Source of the DNA: Ectothiorhodospiraceae bacterium WFHF3C12 | GTDB taxonomy: Bacteria; Pseudomonadota; Gammaproteobacteria; Nitrococcales; Nitrococcaceae | Direction: 5' to 3' | Assembly (NCBI GenBank): GCA_013519935.1 | Contig: JACDUA010000025.1 | Span: 1-53,979, forward strand | Length of the DNA: 53,979 nucleotides | Part shown: piece after piece, positions 40,338-53,092 of the stretch | How the letters are laid out: each line of letters begins with the position of its first letter | How positions within the stretch are numbered: position 1 is the first letter of the stretch | Position numbers and translations under genes: made by a program | The notes under the pieces: generated by a model | Database searches by the model: none | What the model was told of the DNA's origin: nothing | The model's input: only the letters and a program-made list of their open reading frames with translations

Positions 40338-40769
40338 TCAATCACCGCGGTCGAGTACGGCCTCCAGCGCCTCCCAGGCGAGCAGGACGCAGCGGGTACG
40401 GCTGGGGTAATGCCTGACCGGCCCCAGGGCTGGAAGCGGCTCGGGAAGGCCCGACGGCGGTTCCGTCGCCTCGCCGGAGAACCATTCGTTCATGAGCCGG
40501 TCGAGATCCAGCGCCTCGGCGACCTGACGGCCGCTGACCACCTCGGTCATCATCGAGCCGGAGGCTATGCAGATGGAGCAGCCGCGGGCGCGAAAGCGGA
40601 TGTCCTGAATACGCTCGTCCGCCAGCGTCACGCCCAGCTCCAGATCGTCGCCGCACAGCGGATTGTGGACCCGGGCAGTGACCTGGTCGCTCCCCGGCGA
40701 ACCCTGGTTACGCGGGGCGTGATAGTGGTCCATCATCACGCCCTTGTAGAGCTCGCTCGCCGTGGTCAT
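40338..40769 (-). CDS. SufU/NifU-like Fe-S cluster scaffold or sulfur acceptor
   Basis: 143 residues of the NifU-N family: LYKGVMMDHYHAPRNQG, then HNPLCGDDLELGVTL (Cys39, Asp41), FRARGCSICIASGSMMTEVVSGR (Cys64) and SRTRCVLLAWEAL (Cys127). The three Cys plus Asp match the SufU metal/sulfur site, and the insertion between residues ~90 and 115 (NEWFSGE) is the SufU-type loop. It is the last gene of the Mo-hydroxylase island; its ATG overlaps the stop of xdhC, so it is coupled to it. It could serve the 2Fe-2S subunits encoded here, or donate sulfur to the cofactor; both are inference. Confidence 0.88.
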   Translation of the reverse strand: MTTASELYKGVMMDHYHAPRNQGSPGSDQVTARVHNPLCGDDLELGVTLADERIQDIRFRARGCSICIASGSMMTEVVSGRQVAEALDLDRLMNEWFSGEATEPPSGLPEPLPALGPVRHYPSRTRCVLLAWEALEAVLDRGD

Positions 40770-41611
40770 CGGCTGGAACCGGCCTCTTCCATCTCCGGCG
40801 GTGTTCCGGCCGGCGTGTCATCGGCCAGACGCAGGCCGCGCATGGAGCGGCCGGTGCCCCCACGGCGCAGCTGGACAATCTCGCTGATAACGGACAGCGC
40901 GATCTCCTCCGGGGTCCGCGCACCGAGGTCGATGCCCGCCGGTGCGTGTACCCGGGCCAGCTGCTCGTCCGTATAGCCGCGCTGCTCAAGGAAGTCCATC
41001 ACCAGCCCCGCACGCTTGCGGCTGGCAATCAGCGCAATGTAGCCGGCGCCGGCATCCAGGGCGCGCACGGTGGACTGATGGTCGCCCTTGTGCTGTGTGG
41101 CGATGACCACGTAGTCGTCTTGTCGCGGTTCCAGCGCCGCGTAATCCATATCATCCGTGACCAGCCGGCTGGCGGCCGGATAGTCCCGTGCCGTGACCTG
41201 GGGATCGTTGACCACCACCTCCAGTCCCATCAGGTCACCCATCTGGCACAGGCACTCGGCCACTCGCCCGTGGCCCATGATCCAAAGCGTCGGTTTCGGC
41301 ATTACCGGCTCCACGTAAACCCGCATGCTGCCGCCGCAGGGCATCCCCACGCCCAGCATCTCGTCGGTCATGTCGATCTCCACCATCTGCGTGCGGCCTC
41401 CCTCCATGGCTTCCAGGGCCGCCTGACAGGTGGCCGACTCCGCGCAGCCGCCGCCCACCCAGCCGGCCAGCACCCGGCCGTCACGATCAATGACCGCCTT
41501 GGCCCCGGTCTTCGCCGAGACCGAGCCTTCCGTCTCCACCACGGTGGCCAGCGCATGAGGCTGGCGCCGGTCCCGCAGGTCTACCAGTACGTCGAGTATC
41601 TCCGTCGCCAT
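40766..41611 (-). CDS. XdhC/CoxI family molybdenum cofactor maturation protein
   Basis: 281 residues. The N-terminal XdhC_CoxI domain (LATVVETEGSVSAKTGAKAVIDRDGRVLAGWVGGGCAESATCQAA, ... MPCGGSMRVYVEPV) is followed by a Rossmann domain (TLWIMGHGRVAECLCQMGDLMGLEVVVNDP ... DDYVVIATQHKGDHQSTVRAL) and an APAGIDLGARTPEEIALSVISEIV end. XdhC binds Mo cofactor, protects it and helps its sulfuration before insertion into the hydroxylase. It follows the MobA-like gene (13 bases) and overlaps the SufU-like gene. Confidence 0.92.
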   Translation of the reverse strand: MATEILDVLVDLRDRRQPHALATVVETEGSVSAKTGAKAVIDRDGRVLAGWVGGGCAESATCQAALEAMEGGRTQMVEIDMTDEMLGVGMPCGGSMRVYVEPVMPKPTLWIMGHGRVAECLCQMGDLMGLEVVVNDPQVTARDYPAASRLVTDDMDYAALEPRQDDYVVIATQHKGDHQSTVRALDAGAGYIALIASRKRAGLVMDFLEQRGYTDEQLARVHAPAGIDLGARTPEEIALSVISEIVQLRRGGTGRSMRGLRLADDTPAGTPPEMEEAGSSR

Positions 41612-41624
41612 GTCTGCAACCCTT

Positions 41625-42206
41625 TCATAAAGCGCGACCTACGCGCTGCAGGTCCGAGGGCGTGTCGACATCCAGCAGCACGCCCGGATCTTCCGTTTCA
41701 AATACGCGGAGCCGGTCATGATTGGCCTGAACCAGGCTCCGGGCGCCACAGTCGCCGGCGAGGGCCGCCAGCGCCGGGCCGTAGGCCCGGCCGAAACCTA
41801 CCGGATGCCCCCGGGCACCGTGGTAGGCGGGCGCGGCGATGGCCGTCTCGTCCTCTTCCAGCATCTCGCCAACCCGGGCGATGGTCGCGGCACTCACGGC
41901 CGGCATGTCGGCCAGCGCGATGACCCAGCCCGTGGCATCGGCCACCGCGTTCACGCCGCAGGCCAGGCTCGCGCCCATGCCGTCGATGGCGGCCGGACAG
42001 CGCGTCACCCGGCAGCCGGCACCGGCCAGGACCTGCCCCAGCGCCAGCTGCCCCGGACGGATCACCGCCATGACCTGACCGAGGGCCTGCACCATGGCCG
42101 CGGCCGAGGCGCCTGCTACCGTCCGGTCGTCCGGCAGACGGGCGAGCAGCTTGTCGGAGCCGAATCGCCGCGCCGACCCCGCCGCCAGCAGGATGCCCAC
42201 GATCAT
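41625..42206 (-). CDS. MobA-like nucleotidyltransferase (MocA type)
   Basis: 193 residues. The motif GILLAAGSARRFGSDKLLARL is the nucleotide-binding signature of MobA-like NTP transferases; GMGASLACGV, ALADMPAVSAATIARV and APAYHGARGHPVGFGRAYGPAL follow as in MocA, which makes molybdopterin cytosine dinucleotide. Cytosine dinucleotide cofactor is what CoxL-type enzymes use. The ATG at 42206 overlaps the stop of the VWA gene (ATGA). Confidence 0.9.
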   Translation of the reverse strand: MIVGILLAAGSARRFGSDKLLARLPDDRTVAGASAAAMVQALGQVMAVIRPGQLALGQVLAGAGCRVTRCPAAIDGMGASLACGVNAVADATGWVIALADMPAVSAATIARVGEMLEEDETAIAAPAYHGARGHPVGFGRAYGPALAALAGDCGARSLVQANHDRLRVFETEDPGVLLDVDTPSDLQRVGRAL

Positions 42207-43408
42207 GCCGCTCTCCCCTGGGCCGGTGCGCTCAGCGCATCGGCCAGCTCGCGCAGGCTGTTGAGATTGTGCACCGGCCGGAACTCGTCCACGTGCGGCA
42301 GCAGCGCACGGATGCCGGCCGGCCTGGCCTCGAAACCGGCGTATCGCAGCAGCGGGTTGAGCCAGATGAGCCGCCGCGCCGAGCGGTGCAGCCGGTCGAC
42401 CTCCGCGGCGATGCCCTCGCCGGCGTCCCGATCCAGGCCGTCGCTGACCAGCAGCACCATGGCGCCCTGCCCCAGCAGCCGCCGCGACCAGCGATAGTTG
42501 AATTCGCGCAGGCAGGCGCCGATCCGCGTGCCGCCGGACCAGTCGGTGACCGCCGTGCCCACCTTCTCCAGCGCCACGTCCACGTCCCGGTCGCGCAGGT
42601 GGCGGGTGACATTGGTCAACCGGGTTCCAAAGAGCAGCGTGTGCACCCGGTCGCGGTCGTTGGTGATGGCATGCAGGAAATGCAGGAACATCCTCGAATA
42701 CTGGCTCATGGAGCCGGATATGTCGCAAAGCACCACCAGCGGCGGATGCCGCTTAACCGGCCGGCGCCGGCGCAGGGCGATATTGTGGCCGCCCTGACGC
42801 AGGCTGGCCCGCATGGTCGCGCGCAGGTCGAGGCCACGACCGCGTGGATGGGCGGTGAAGCGCCGGGTCGGAACCGGGCGGATGGCCAGCCGCAGCCGGG
42901 CGATCGCGGCCTTGGCCTGCTCCAGCTCCGCCCCGGTCATGTCCTCGAAGTCCATGGACTGCAGCCGCTCCTGGGCCGAGTAGCTCAGGGTGGTCTCGAT
43001 CTCGATCTGCTCTTCTTCTTCATCGGCCCGCTGACGCTCCTGCTGCGGGCGCCGCTCCGGCGCCAGGGCCTCGGCCAGGCGCTGATTGACCTGCTCGGCG
43101 GCGGCCTCGCCGCCCTGGACCTTCGGCAGCAGCAGCTGCATGACCCGGTCCAGCAGATGGGGATCACGCCAGAACACGTGGAACGCCTGATCGAATATGG
43201 GCTGCTGCTCGTGCCGGTCGAGGAACACCGCATTGAGCGTCCAGTAAAAGTCGTCCCGCCGGCGGACCCCGGCGATCTCCAGCGCCCGCACGGCGTCGAC
43301 CACCTTGTCGGGGCCCACCGGCAGTCCGGCCGTGCGCAGCACACGGGCGAAATGCATGACGTTCTCGGCCAGGCGCCCGTGGGTCATTTCACGGGGCTGG
43401 TCAGCCAT
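42203..43408 (-). CDS. coxE: CoxE-like VWA domain protein
   Basis: 401 residues. N-terminal helical region (LAENVMHFARVLRTAGLPVGPDKVVDAVRALEIAGVRRRDDFYWTLNAVFLDRHEQQPIFDQAFHVFW) of the CoxE type, an acidic linker (ADEEEEQIEIET), then a VWA domain with MIDAS motif LCDISGSMSQYSRM and later DWSGGTRIG and LLVSDGLDRD. CoxE works with the CoxD ATPase to mature the hydroxylase active site. Start at 43408 lies 8 bases inside the end of coxD. Confidence 0.92.
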   Translation of the reverse strand: MADQPREMTHGRLAENVMHFARVLRTAGLPVGPDKVVDAVRALEIAGVRRRDDFYWTLNAVFLDRHEQQPIFDQAFHVFWRDPHLLDRVMQLLLPKVQGGEAAAEQVNQRLAEALAPERRPQQERQRADEEEEQIEIETTLSYSAQERLQSMDFEDMTGAELEQAKAAIARLRLAIRPVPTRRFTAHPRGRGLDLRATMRASLRQGGHNIALRRRRPVKRHPPLVVLCDISGSMSQYSRMFLHFLHAITNDRDRVHTLLFGTRLTNVTRHLRDRDVDVALEKVGTAVTDWSGGTRIGACLREFNYRWSRRLLGQGAMVLLVSDGLDRDAGEGIAAEVDRLHRSARRLIWLNPLLRYAGFEARPAGIRALLPHVDEFRPVHNLNSLRELADALSAPAQGRAA

Positions 43409-44342
43409 GGCGGCCCCCGGCCACCTCGGCGTTGATCCGCCGCAGCACCTCGTTGACCTCGCCGTGCTCCAGCCGGGCAATGTCGTCCTGGTACTTCAGG
43501 AGCACGCCCAGGGTGTCGTTGATGACGGCCGGGTCCAGGGACAGCTGGTCGAGCTGTACCAGGGCGTTGGTCCAGTCGATGGTCTCGGCGATGCCGGGCA
43601 CCTTGAACAGGTCCATCCCGCGCAGCTCCTGGACGAAGGCCACTACCTCCCGGGTCAGCGTCTCCGCCGCCTCGGGCGCTTTGAGGCGCAGGATCTCCAG
43701 TTCACGAGCGGCATCCGGGTAATCCACCCAGTGGTAAAGGCAGCGGCGCTTGACCGCGTCATGGATCTCCCGGGTCCGGTTGGAGGTGATCACCACCAGC
43801 GGCGGTTCCTCCGCGGCAATGGTGCCGATCTCGGGGATGGTGATCTGGAAGTCCGACAGCACCTCCAGCAGGTAGGCCTCGAACGGCTCGTCGGTGCGGT
43901 CCAGCTCGTCGATGAGCAACACCGGCGGCCCGGCCAGGTCCGGTGTCAGCGCCTGGAGCAGCGGCCGCCGAGTGAGGAAACGTTCGCTGAATATATCCTC
44001 GGCGAGGCGTTCCCGGTCCAGCTCGCCGGCTGCCTCGGCCAGGCGGATCTCGACCATCTGGCGCTGGTAGTTCCACTCGTACACCGCCGAGGCGATGTCC
44101 AGGCCCTCGTAGCACTGCAGCCGCACCAGGCGCCGTCCCATCGCCCGGGAGAGCACCTTGGCAATCTCCGTCTTGCCGACGCCGGCCTCGCCCTCGAGGA
44201 ACAGCGGCCGGCCCATGCGCAGGCTCAGGAACAACGCCGTGGCCAGCCGCCGGTCGGCAACATAGTCGCCGGCGGAGAGGAGGTCCATGGTGGCGTCGAT
44301 GGATACGGGGAGATCTTGCGAGGTATCGGGATCGGGACTCAT
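43401..44342 (-). CDS. coxD: CoxD-like MoxR family AAA+ ATPase
   Basis: 313 residues. Walker A GEAGVGKTE, Walker B VLLIDELDRTDEPFEAYLLEVL, sensor 1 VVITSNRTREIHDAVKRRCLYHWVDYPD. The last stretch is the MoxR arginine-finger region. In Oligotropha CoxD drives sulfur insertion at the Mo-Cu site. Overlaps coxE. The 156 bases upstream, before coxM, contain a striking 12-bp hairpin. Confidence 0.93.
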   Translation of the reverse strand: MSPDPDTSQDLPVSIDATMDLLSAGDYVADRRLATALFLSLRMGRPLFLEGEAGVGKTEIAKVLSRAMGRRLVRLQCYEGLDIASAVYEWNYQRQMVEIRLAEAAGELDRERLAEDIFSERFLTRRPLLQALTPDLAGPPVLLIDELDRTDEPFEAYLLEVLSDFQITIPEIGTIAAEEPPLVVITSNRTREIHDAVKRRCLYHWVDYPDAARELEILRLKAPEAAETLTREVVAFVQELRGMDLFKVPGIAETIDWTNALVQLDQLSLDPAVINDTLGVLLKYQDDIARLEHGEVNEVLRRINAEVAGGRHG

Positions 44343-44458
44343 TGTTACCTTTCACGGCGCGTCGCGCGGCCAATGGCGGAGGGAGCGCGAAATCACGCGA
44401 ACGGGCACCCTCCCCAAGCGGGGATGGCGTGTTCCGCCCGCGTGCACTTCGCGACCGG

Positions 44459-44486
44459 GGATGTCGCGGCTTGCGCCGCGACATCC
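44459..44486 (-). other. 12-bp hairpin with GCAA tetraloop between coxM and coxD
   Basis: GGATGTCGCGGC (44459-44470) and GCCGCGACATCC (44475-44486) are perfect complements. In the minus-strand transcript the loop reads GCAA, a GNRA tetraloop. No T-tract follows, so a plain terminator is unlikely; it would fit an mRNA processing or stability element between structural and maturation genes. Confidence 0.75.
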
Positions 44487-44498
44487 GGCAGACGCGGC

Positions 44499-45302
44499 TC
44501 AGTGGGCCTGAAGCGCCGCGTTCACTGCGCGCTGGGCGATGACCGTCACCAGGTGCGCCCGGTACTCCGGGCTGCCGTGGATGTCGGCATTGAGCCCGTC
44601 GGACGGGATCCTGATTCCGGCTATGGCGTCCGCGGAGAAATCCCGGCCCAGGGCATCCTCCATCTCCGAGACCCGGAACACGCTGGGACCCGCACCGGTG
44701 ACCGCCACGCGTACGCCGCCGGCCCCCTGGCTGACCATGACACCGACCAGGGCGTAACGCGAGGCCGGCTGGTCGAATTTCACGTAGCCGGCCCGCTGGG
44801 GTACCGGAAAACGCACCGAACGGATGATCTCGCCGGGCTCCAGCGCGGTCTCGAACATGTCGACGAAGAAATCGTCGGCGGGAATCTCCCGGTTGTTCGT
44901 CACCACCGTGGCCCCGAGCCCAAGCAGGCCCGCCGGGTAATCAGCGGCCGGGTCGTTGTTGGCTATAGACCCGCCAATGGTCCCCATGTTCCGCACCTGG
45001 GCATCACCGATGCCGCCGGCGAGCGTCGCCAGGGCCGGGATCGCGCCGGCCACGTCGGCTGAGCCGGCCACCTCGTTGTGGCGGCTCATGGCCCCGATTA
45101 CGACGTTGTCGCCCTCGCGGCTGATCCCGCGCAACTCGGCGATACCGCCGAGATCCACGACGTCGGAGGGCTGGGCAAGGCGCTGGCGCAGGGTCTGCAG
45201 CAGCGTCTGCCCGCCGGCGATGAAGCTGGCCTCCTCGGCGCCGGACAGCATCCGCGACGCCTCGTCCAGGCTGGTGGGGCGATGGTACTGGAAGTCGTAC
45301 AT
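44499..45302 (-). CDS. FAD-binding medium subunit of form II molybdenum hydroxylase
   Basis: 267 residues, CoxM/CutM type: YHRPTSLDEASRML, FAD-binding AGGQTLLQTLRQRLAQPSDVVDLGGI, and NMGTIGGSIANNDPAADYPAGLLGLGATVV with the second FAD motif TIGGS. The C-terminal CO_deh_flav_C domain (FVKFDQPASRYALVGVMVSQG type) is complete. It passes electrons from the 2Fe-2S subunit to FAD and then to an acceptor. It lies 13 bases after the large subunit gene. The first ATG gives the normal start MYDFQYHRP. Confidence 0.93.
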   Translation of the reverse strand: MYDFQYHRPTSLDEASRMLSGAEEASFIAGGQTLLQTLRQRLAQPSDVVDLGGIAELRGISREGDNVVIGAMSRHNEVAGSADVAGAIPALATLAGGIGDAQVRNMGTIGGSIANNDPAADYPAGLLGLGATVVTNNREIPADDFFVDMFETALEPGEIIRSVRFPVPQRAGYVKFDQPASRYALVGVMVSQGAGGVRVAVTGAGPSVFRVSEMEDALGRDFSADAIAGIRIPSDGLNADIHGSPEYRAHLVTVIAQRAVNAALQAH

Positions 45303-45315
45303 TGTGCCTGTCCTC

Positions 45316-47703
<2,388 letters not shown>

Positions 47704-47704
47704 G

Positions 47705-48175
47705 TCACTGGCCTCCCATACTGGCGGCGCCGGCCTTCACGGCGCGGACGATGTTTTCGTACCCGGTGCAGCGGCAGATGTTGCCCTCCAGCTGCTCCCG
47801 GATGGTCTCGTCGGAGGCCCCCGGATGGGTCTTCACCAGATCCACGGCGGCCATGACCATGCCCGGCGTGCAGAAACCGCACTGCAGCCCGTGGTATTCG
47901 CGGAAGGCGGCCTGCATGGGGTGGAGCTCCTCGCTGCCGTTGGCGAGGCCCTCGATGGTGGTGACCTCGGCCCCTTCCGCCTGACCGGCGAGCACCGAAC
48001 AGGCTTTAACGGCGCGGCCGTCCAGGTGCACGGTACAGGCGCCGCACTGGCCGGTATCGCAGCCGACATGCGTGCCGGTCAGCTCCAGGTGATCCCGCAG
48101 GTACTCCACCAGCAGCGTTCGCGGCTCGACATCCGCCGACGCCGCTTTGCCGTTGACGGTCATGGACACTTTCAT
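47705..48175 (-). CDS. 2Fe-2S small subunit of form II molybdenum hydroxylase
   Basis: 156 residues. Plant-type cluster [22 protein letters not shown] and the second cluster CGFCTPGM ... [10 protein letters not shown] give all eight Cys ligands. Start at 48175 after GGAGGAGAGG; the ORF is open upstream to 48265 without a better site. Its stop is 1 base from the ATG of the large subunit. Cytoplasmic, as no signal peptide is present. Confidence 0.94.
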   Translation of the reverse strand: MKVSMTVNGKAASADVEPRTLLVEYLRDHLELTGTHVGCDTGQCGACTVHLDGRAVKACSVLAGQAEGAEVTTIEGLANGSEELHPMQAAFREYHGLQCGFCTPGMVMAAVDLVKTHPGASDETIREQLEGNICRCTGYENIVRAVKAGAASMGGQ

Positions 48176-48380
48176 CGCCCTCTCCTCCATTCGTGCCCTG
48201 TTTTTGTTGATCGGCACGGAAACCCGTCCGGGGGCAGCGGTGTGGGTCACGGTGGGGCACTTCACCGGACCTGCCTGCCCGGGATACCGCCGTCGAACGG
48301 CCGTATCCGTGTTGATCTGAGCTTAGACCCGCAGCGACATCCTTCAAGGCAAGCCCCGAGGATTTCGCGCGGAGCGGCGG

Positions 48381-48956
48381 TCAGAAGCTGAACAGGGCGA
48401 TGACCAGCAGCAGGATCACTGCCGCGACCACCCAGACCCAGAGCTTCTGCCCCCCAGCCGCGGCGGACGGTCCGGCGGCGGCCTCGGGTGCGGCCTCCGC
48501 CCCGGCGGCTTCCTCACCGGCGCCCATATACCGGGCAAAGTTCTCGAAGAACTCGTTGGCGGTCTTCTCCGCCGCCCCCTTCACCAGCCGGCTGCCGAGC
48601 TGCGCCAGCTTGCCGCCGACGTTGGCATGGACGTCGTAGCCCACCCGGGTACCCCCGTCCACCTCGTCGAGCTGCACACTGGCCTCGCCCTTGGCGAAGC
48701 CGGCCTGTCCGCCCTGGCCCTCGAAGCTCATGGTGTAGGACTCGGGCGGGTTGAGCTTCCTGAGACTCACGCGTCCCTTGAACTTCGCCTTAACGGGGCC
48801 GACCTTGGCGTTCACGGTCGCGTCGTAGGCGTTCTCGTCGGCCTTGTCGAACGACTCGCAGCCCGGGATGCAGGCCTGGAGAACCTCCGGGTCATTGAGG
48901 GCATCCCACACCGTCTGCCGCGGCAGCTGCAGGCGTTGTTCGTTCTTCATCTCCAT
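48381..48956 (-). CDS. coxG: CoxG-like SRPBCC protein with C-terminal membrane anchor
   Basis: 191 residues. SRPBCC/CoxG domain: VWDALNDPEVLQACIPGCESF, ATVNAKVGPVKAKFKGRVSLRKLNPPESY, GGTRVGYDVHANVGGKLAQLGSRLVKGAAEKTANEFFENFARYM. A linker of Ala/Glu/Pro follows, then one membrane helix (VWVVAAVILLLVIALFSF). CoxG is known to recruit the hydroxylase to the membrane and bind quinone, linking it to respiration. It precedes coxS by 205 bases and follows iorB by 88. Confidence 0.92.
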   Translation of the reverse strand: MEMKNEQRLQLPRQTVWDALNDPEVLQACIPGCESFDKADENAYDATVNAKVGPVKAKFKGRVSLRKLNPPESYTMSFEGQGGQAGFAKGEASVQLDEVDGGTRVGYDVHANVGGKLAQLGSRLVKGAAEKTANEFFENFARYMGAGEEAAGAEAAPEAAAGPSAAAGGQKLWVWVVAAVILLLVIALFSF

Positions 48957-49044
48957 CGGTCACGGTTCCTCTGGCTGCGACTCAAACCCCATCGTAGACC
49001 ATCCGTGGCCGAAAGCGCTTGCCCGGCCCCCTCCCGGGCGCGGC

Positions 49045-51228
<2,184 letters not shown>

Positions 51229-51230
51229 GG

Positions 51231-51692
51231 CTAACCCTCCATGTCCGCGGCCGCCTGATGGATGGCTGCGCGGATCCGGGCATACGTCGCGCAACGGCAG
51301 ACATTGCCGTCCATGGCCCGGTCGATGTCCGCGTCGGTGGGTTCGGGGTTGTCGCTCAGCAGCCCCACCGCCGACATCACCTGGCCGGACTGGCAGTACC
51401 CGCATTGCGGCACGTCCATACCCGACCAGGCATTCTGGACCGCCTTCGCCTCGCGGCCACCCAGACCCTCGATGGTGGTGACCTCGCGGCCGGAGACGGA
51501 TTGCACCGGCAGGACGCAGGAGCGCGTCGGCTTGCCGTCCAGATGCACCGTGCACGCTCCGCACCGGGCAATGCCGCAACCGTACTTGGTGCCGGTGAGC
51601 CGCAGCTCGTCACGCAGCACCCACAGCAGCGGCGTATCCGGGTCCACGTCCACCGTGTGCTCCCGGCCGTTGACCTTGATGGTTGTGCTCAT
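51231..51692 (-). CDS. 2Fe-2S subunit, IorA type
   Basis: 153 residues: [56 protein letters not shown] and [16 protein letters not shown]...[16 protein letters not shown]. All eight Cys are present. The short C-terminus and the QSGQ variant are typical of IorA rather than CoxS. No signal peptide, so it would be exported bound to the Tat-borne large subunit. Start chosen at 51692; an ATG four codons upstream is possible. First gene of the island. Confidence 0.92.
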   Translation of the reverse strand: MSTTIKVNGREHTVDVDPDTPLLWVLRDELRLTGTKYGCGIARCGACTVHLDGKPTRSCVLPVQSVSGREVTTIEGLGGREAKAVQNAWSGMDVPQCGYCQSGQVMSAVGLLSDNPEPTDADIDRAMDGNVCRCATYARIRAAIHQAAADMEG

Positions 51693-52046
51693 GGCCTGTT
51701 CCATCCCATCCCTGTGACCGTCCTCGCCGCGTCCGCGCCCGGGTGATGCACGAATGCCACCCCGCGGGTATCCGCGTCGCCTGTACCGGATAAGGGTAGA
51801 CACGGTTTGGCGTTTTGAAAGCGTTCAGCCGCCGCGGACGTCAACGTGGCGCACTCGGATATACCGCGGCGGCGGCCGCCCTGACGCCGCCGCGCCGGGC
51901 GGCCATGAATGAATGGTCAACGAAATGGCCGGATGCCGCGTCCTGCGGCGGCGGGTGGGCCGCGGGGCGCCAGAGACCTGCAGTAGCTACCAGCCGGTCC
52001 GGTGCGACACCTCCCCGGGGCTGCGATTCCCGCACCGCGTTCCCCC
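51693..52046. other. Intergenic region upstream of the molybdenum hydroxylase island
   Basis: 354 bases with no gene I can support; the ORFs here lack ribosome sites. It should contain the promoter that drives the minus-strand island, but no clear -35/-10 pair or operator is visible. No terminator is visible for the upstream aldo/keto reductase either, so read-through into the island is possible. Confidence 0.45.
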
Positions 52047-52991
52047 TCAGAGCGCGTCGAAATACGCCGCCATGCGCCGGCGCTGGCGCTCGTCGGGCAA
52101 TCGGCCGAATCCCGCCCGGGTGTTGTCGGTTACGTGTTCGGGGTCGCTGGTGGCCGGTATGGCGCAGGTCACCGCCGGATGGCCGACGATATACTTGAGG
52201 AAGAACTGCGCCCAGGTCTGGCAATCGAATTCGGCCGCCCAGCCGGGCAGTGCCTCGCCCCGCACCGCGCGGAACAGCGCGCCGGACTCGAAGGGCTCGT
52301 TAATGAGCGTGGCCACACCCCGCTCTTCCGCCAGCGGCAGCAGGTCGTCCTCCGCGGCCCGCTCGCCGATATTGTAGTTGAACTGGACGAAGTCCAGGGG
52401 CTCGCGGCGGATCAACCGCATCAGGTCGTCGTGGGCGCCGACGGTGTAATGGGTGATGCCGATATAGCGGACGGCACCTTCGTCCTTCATGCGCCGCAGC
52501 GTGCGCAGATGGGTCTCCACGTCCAACAGGTTATGGACCTGCATGAGATCCACTACACCCGTGCGGAAGCGCTCAGCGGAGCGCTGCATCTGATCGACGC
52601 CCGCTTCCCGCCCCCGGGTCCAGACCTTGGTCGCGAAGAACAGTTCGTCCGTGATACCCAGGCGCTCGGCCAGTGCGCCGATGGTCGACTCCGAACGGCC
52701 GTACATGGGTGAGCTGTCCACCACGCGCCCGCCCAGCTCGAAGAATCGACGCAGCACGCGCTCCAGCCGCGCCGCCTGTTCGCCGCTCGCCGGCGCGTCG
52801 AAGGTCTGCCAGGTTCCCAGACCGATGACGGGAATGGACTCCCCGGTGCCCGGTATGGCGCGGCGGCGGATACCGTCGCCGGCCCACCCCAGCGGCCAGG
52901 GCGCGAGAATCATGGCGGCGGTGCCCAGAGCGCCGGCGCGCAGGAACGCGCGACGGGACAGGGACGGGGCAAGGGAATTCGAACGCGACAT
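52047..52991 (-). CDS. Tat-exported aldo/keto reductase
   Basis: 314 residues. Twin-arginine leader LSRRAFLRAGALGTAAMILAPWP. The AKR fold follows with catalytic tetrad Asp92, Tyr97 (VVDSSPMYGRSE), Lys122 (FATKVWTRG) and His153 (DLMQVHNLL); FVQFNYNIGERAAEDDLLPLAEERGVATLINEPF continues the barrel. AKRs reduce aldehydes or ketones with NADPH, so export to the periplasm, where NADPH is absent, is odd; a bound cofactor would have to be carried across by Tat. GAGGAGG precedes the ATG. It lies upstream of the IorAB genes on the same strand. Confidence 0.9.
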   Translation of the reverse strand: MSRSNSLAPSLSRRAFLRAGALGTAAMILAPWPLGWAGDGIRRRAIPGTGESIPVIGLGTWQTFDAPASGEQAARLERVLRRFFELGGRVVDSSPMYGRSESTIGALAERLGITDELFFATKVWTRGREAGVDQMQRSAERFRTGVVDLMQVHNLLDVETHLRTLRRMKDEGAVRYIGITHYTVGAHDDLMRLIRREPLDFVQFNYNIGERAAEDDLLPLAEERGVATLINEPFESGALFRAVRGEALPGWAAEFDCQTWAQFFLKYIVGHPAVTCAIPATSDPEHVTDNTRAGFGRLPDERQRRRMAAYFDAL

Positions 52992-53092
52992 GACTGCAGC
53001 CTCCTCGGCCTGCCGGCGCTCCACCGCCGGCCGGGGCTCGGACGTGTGCCCAATAGCGGCCCTGGAGAAATATTGGCCCTGCGGCGGCGAAT

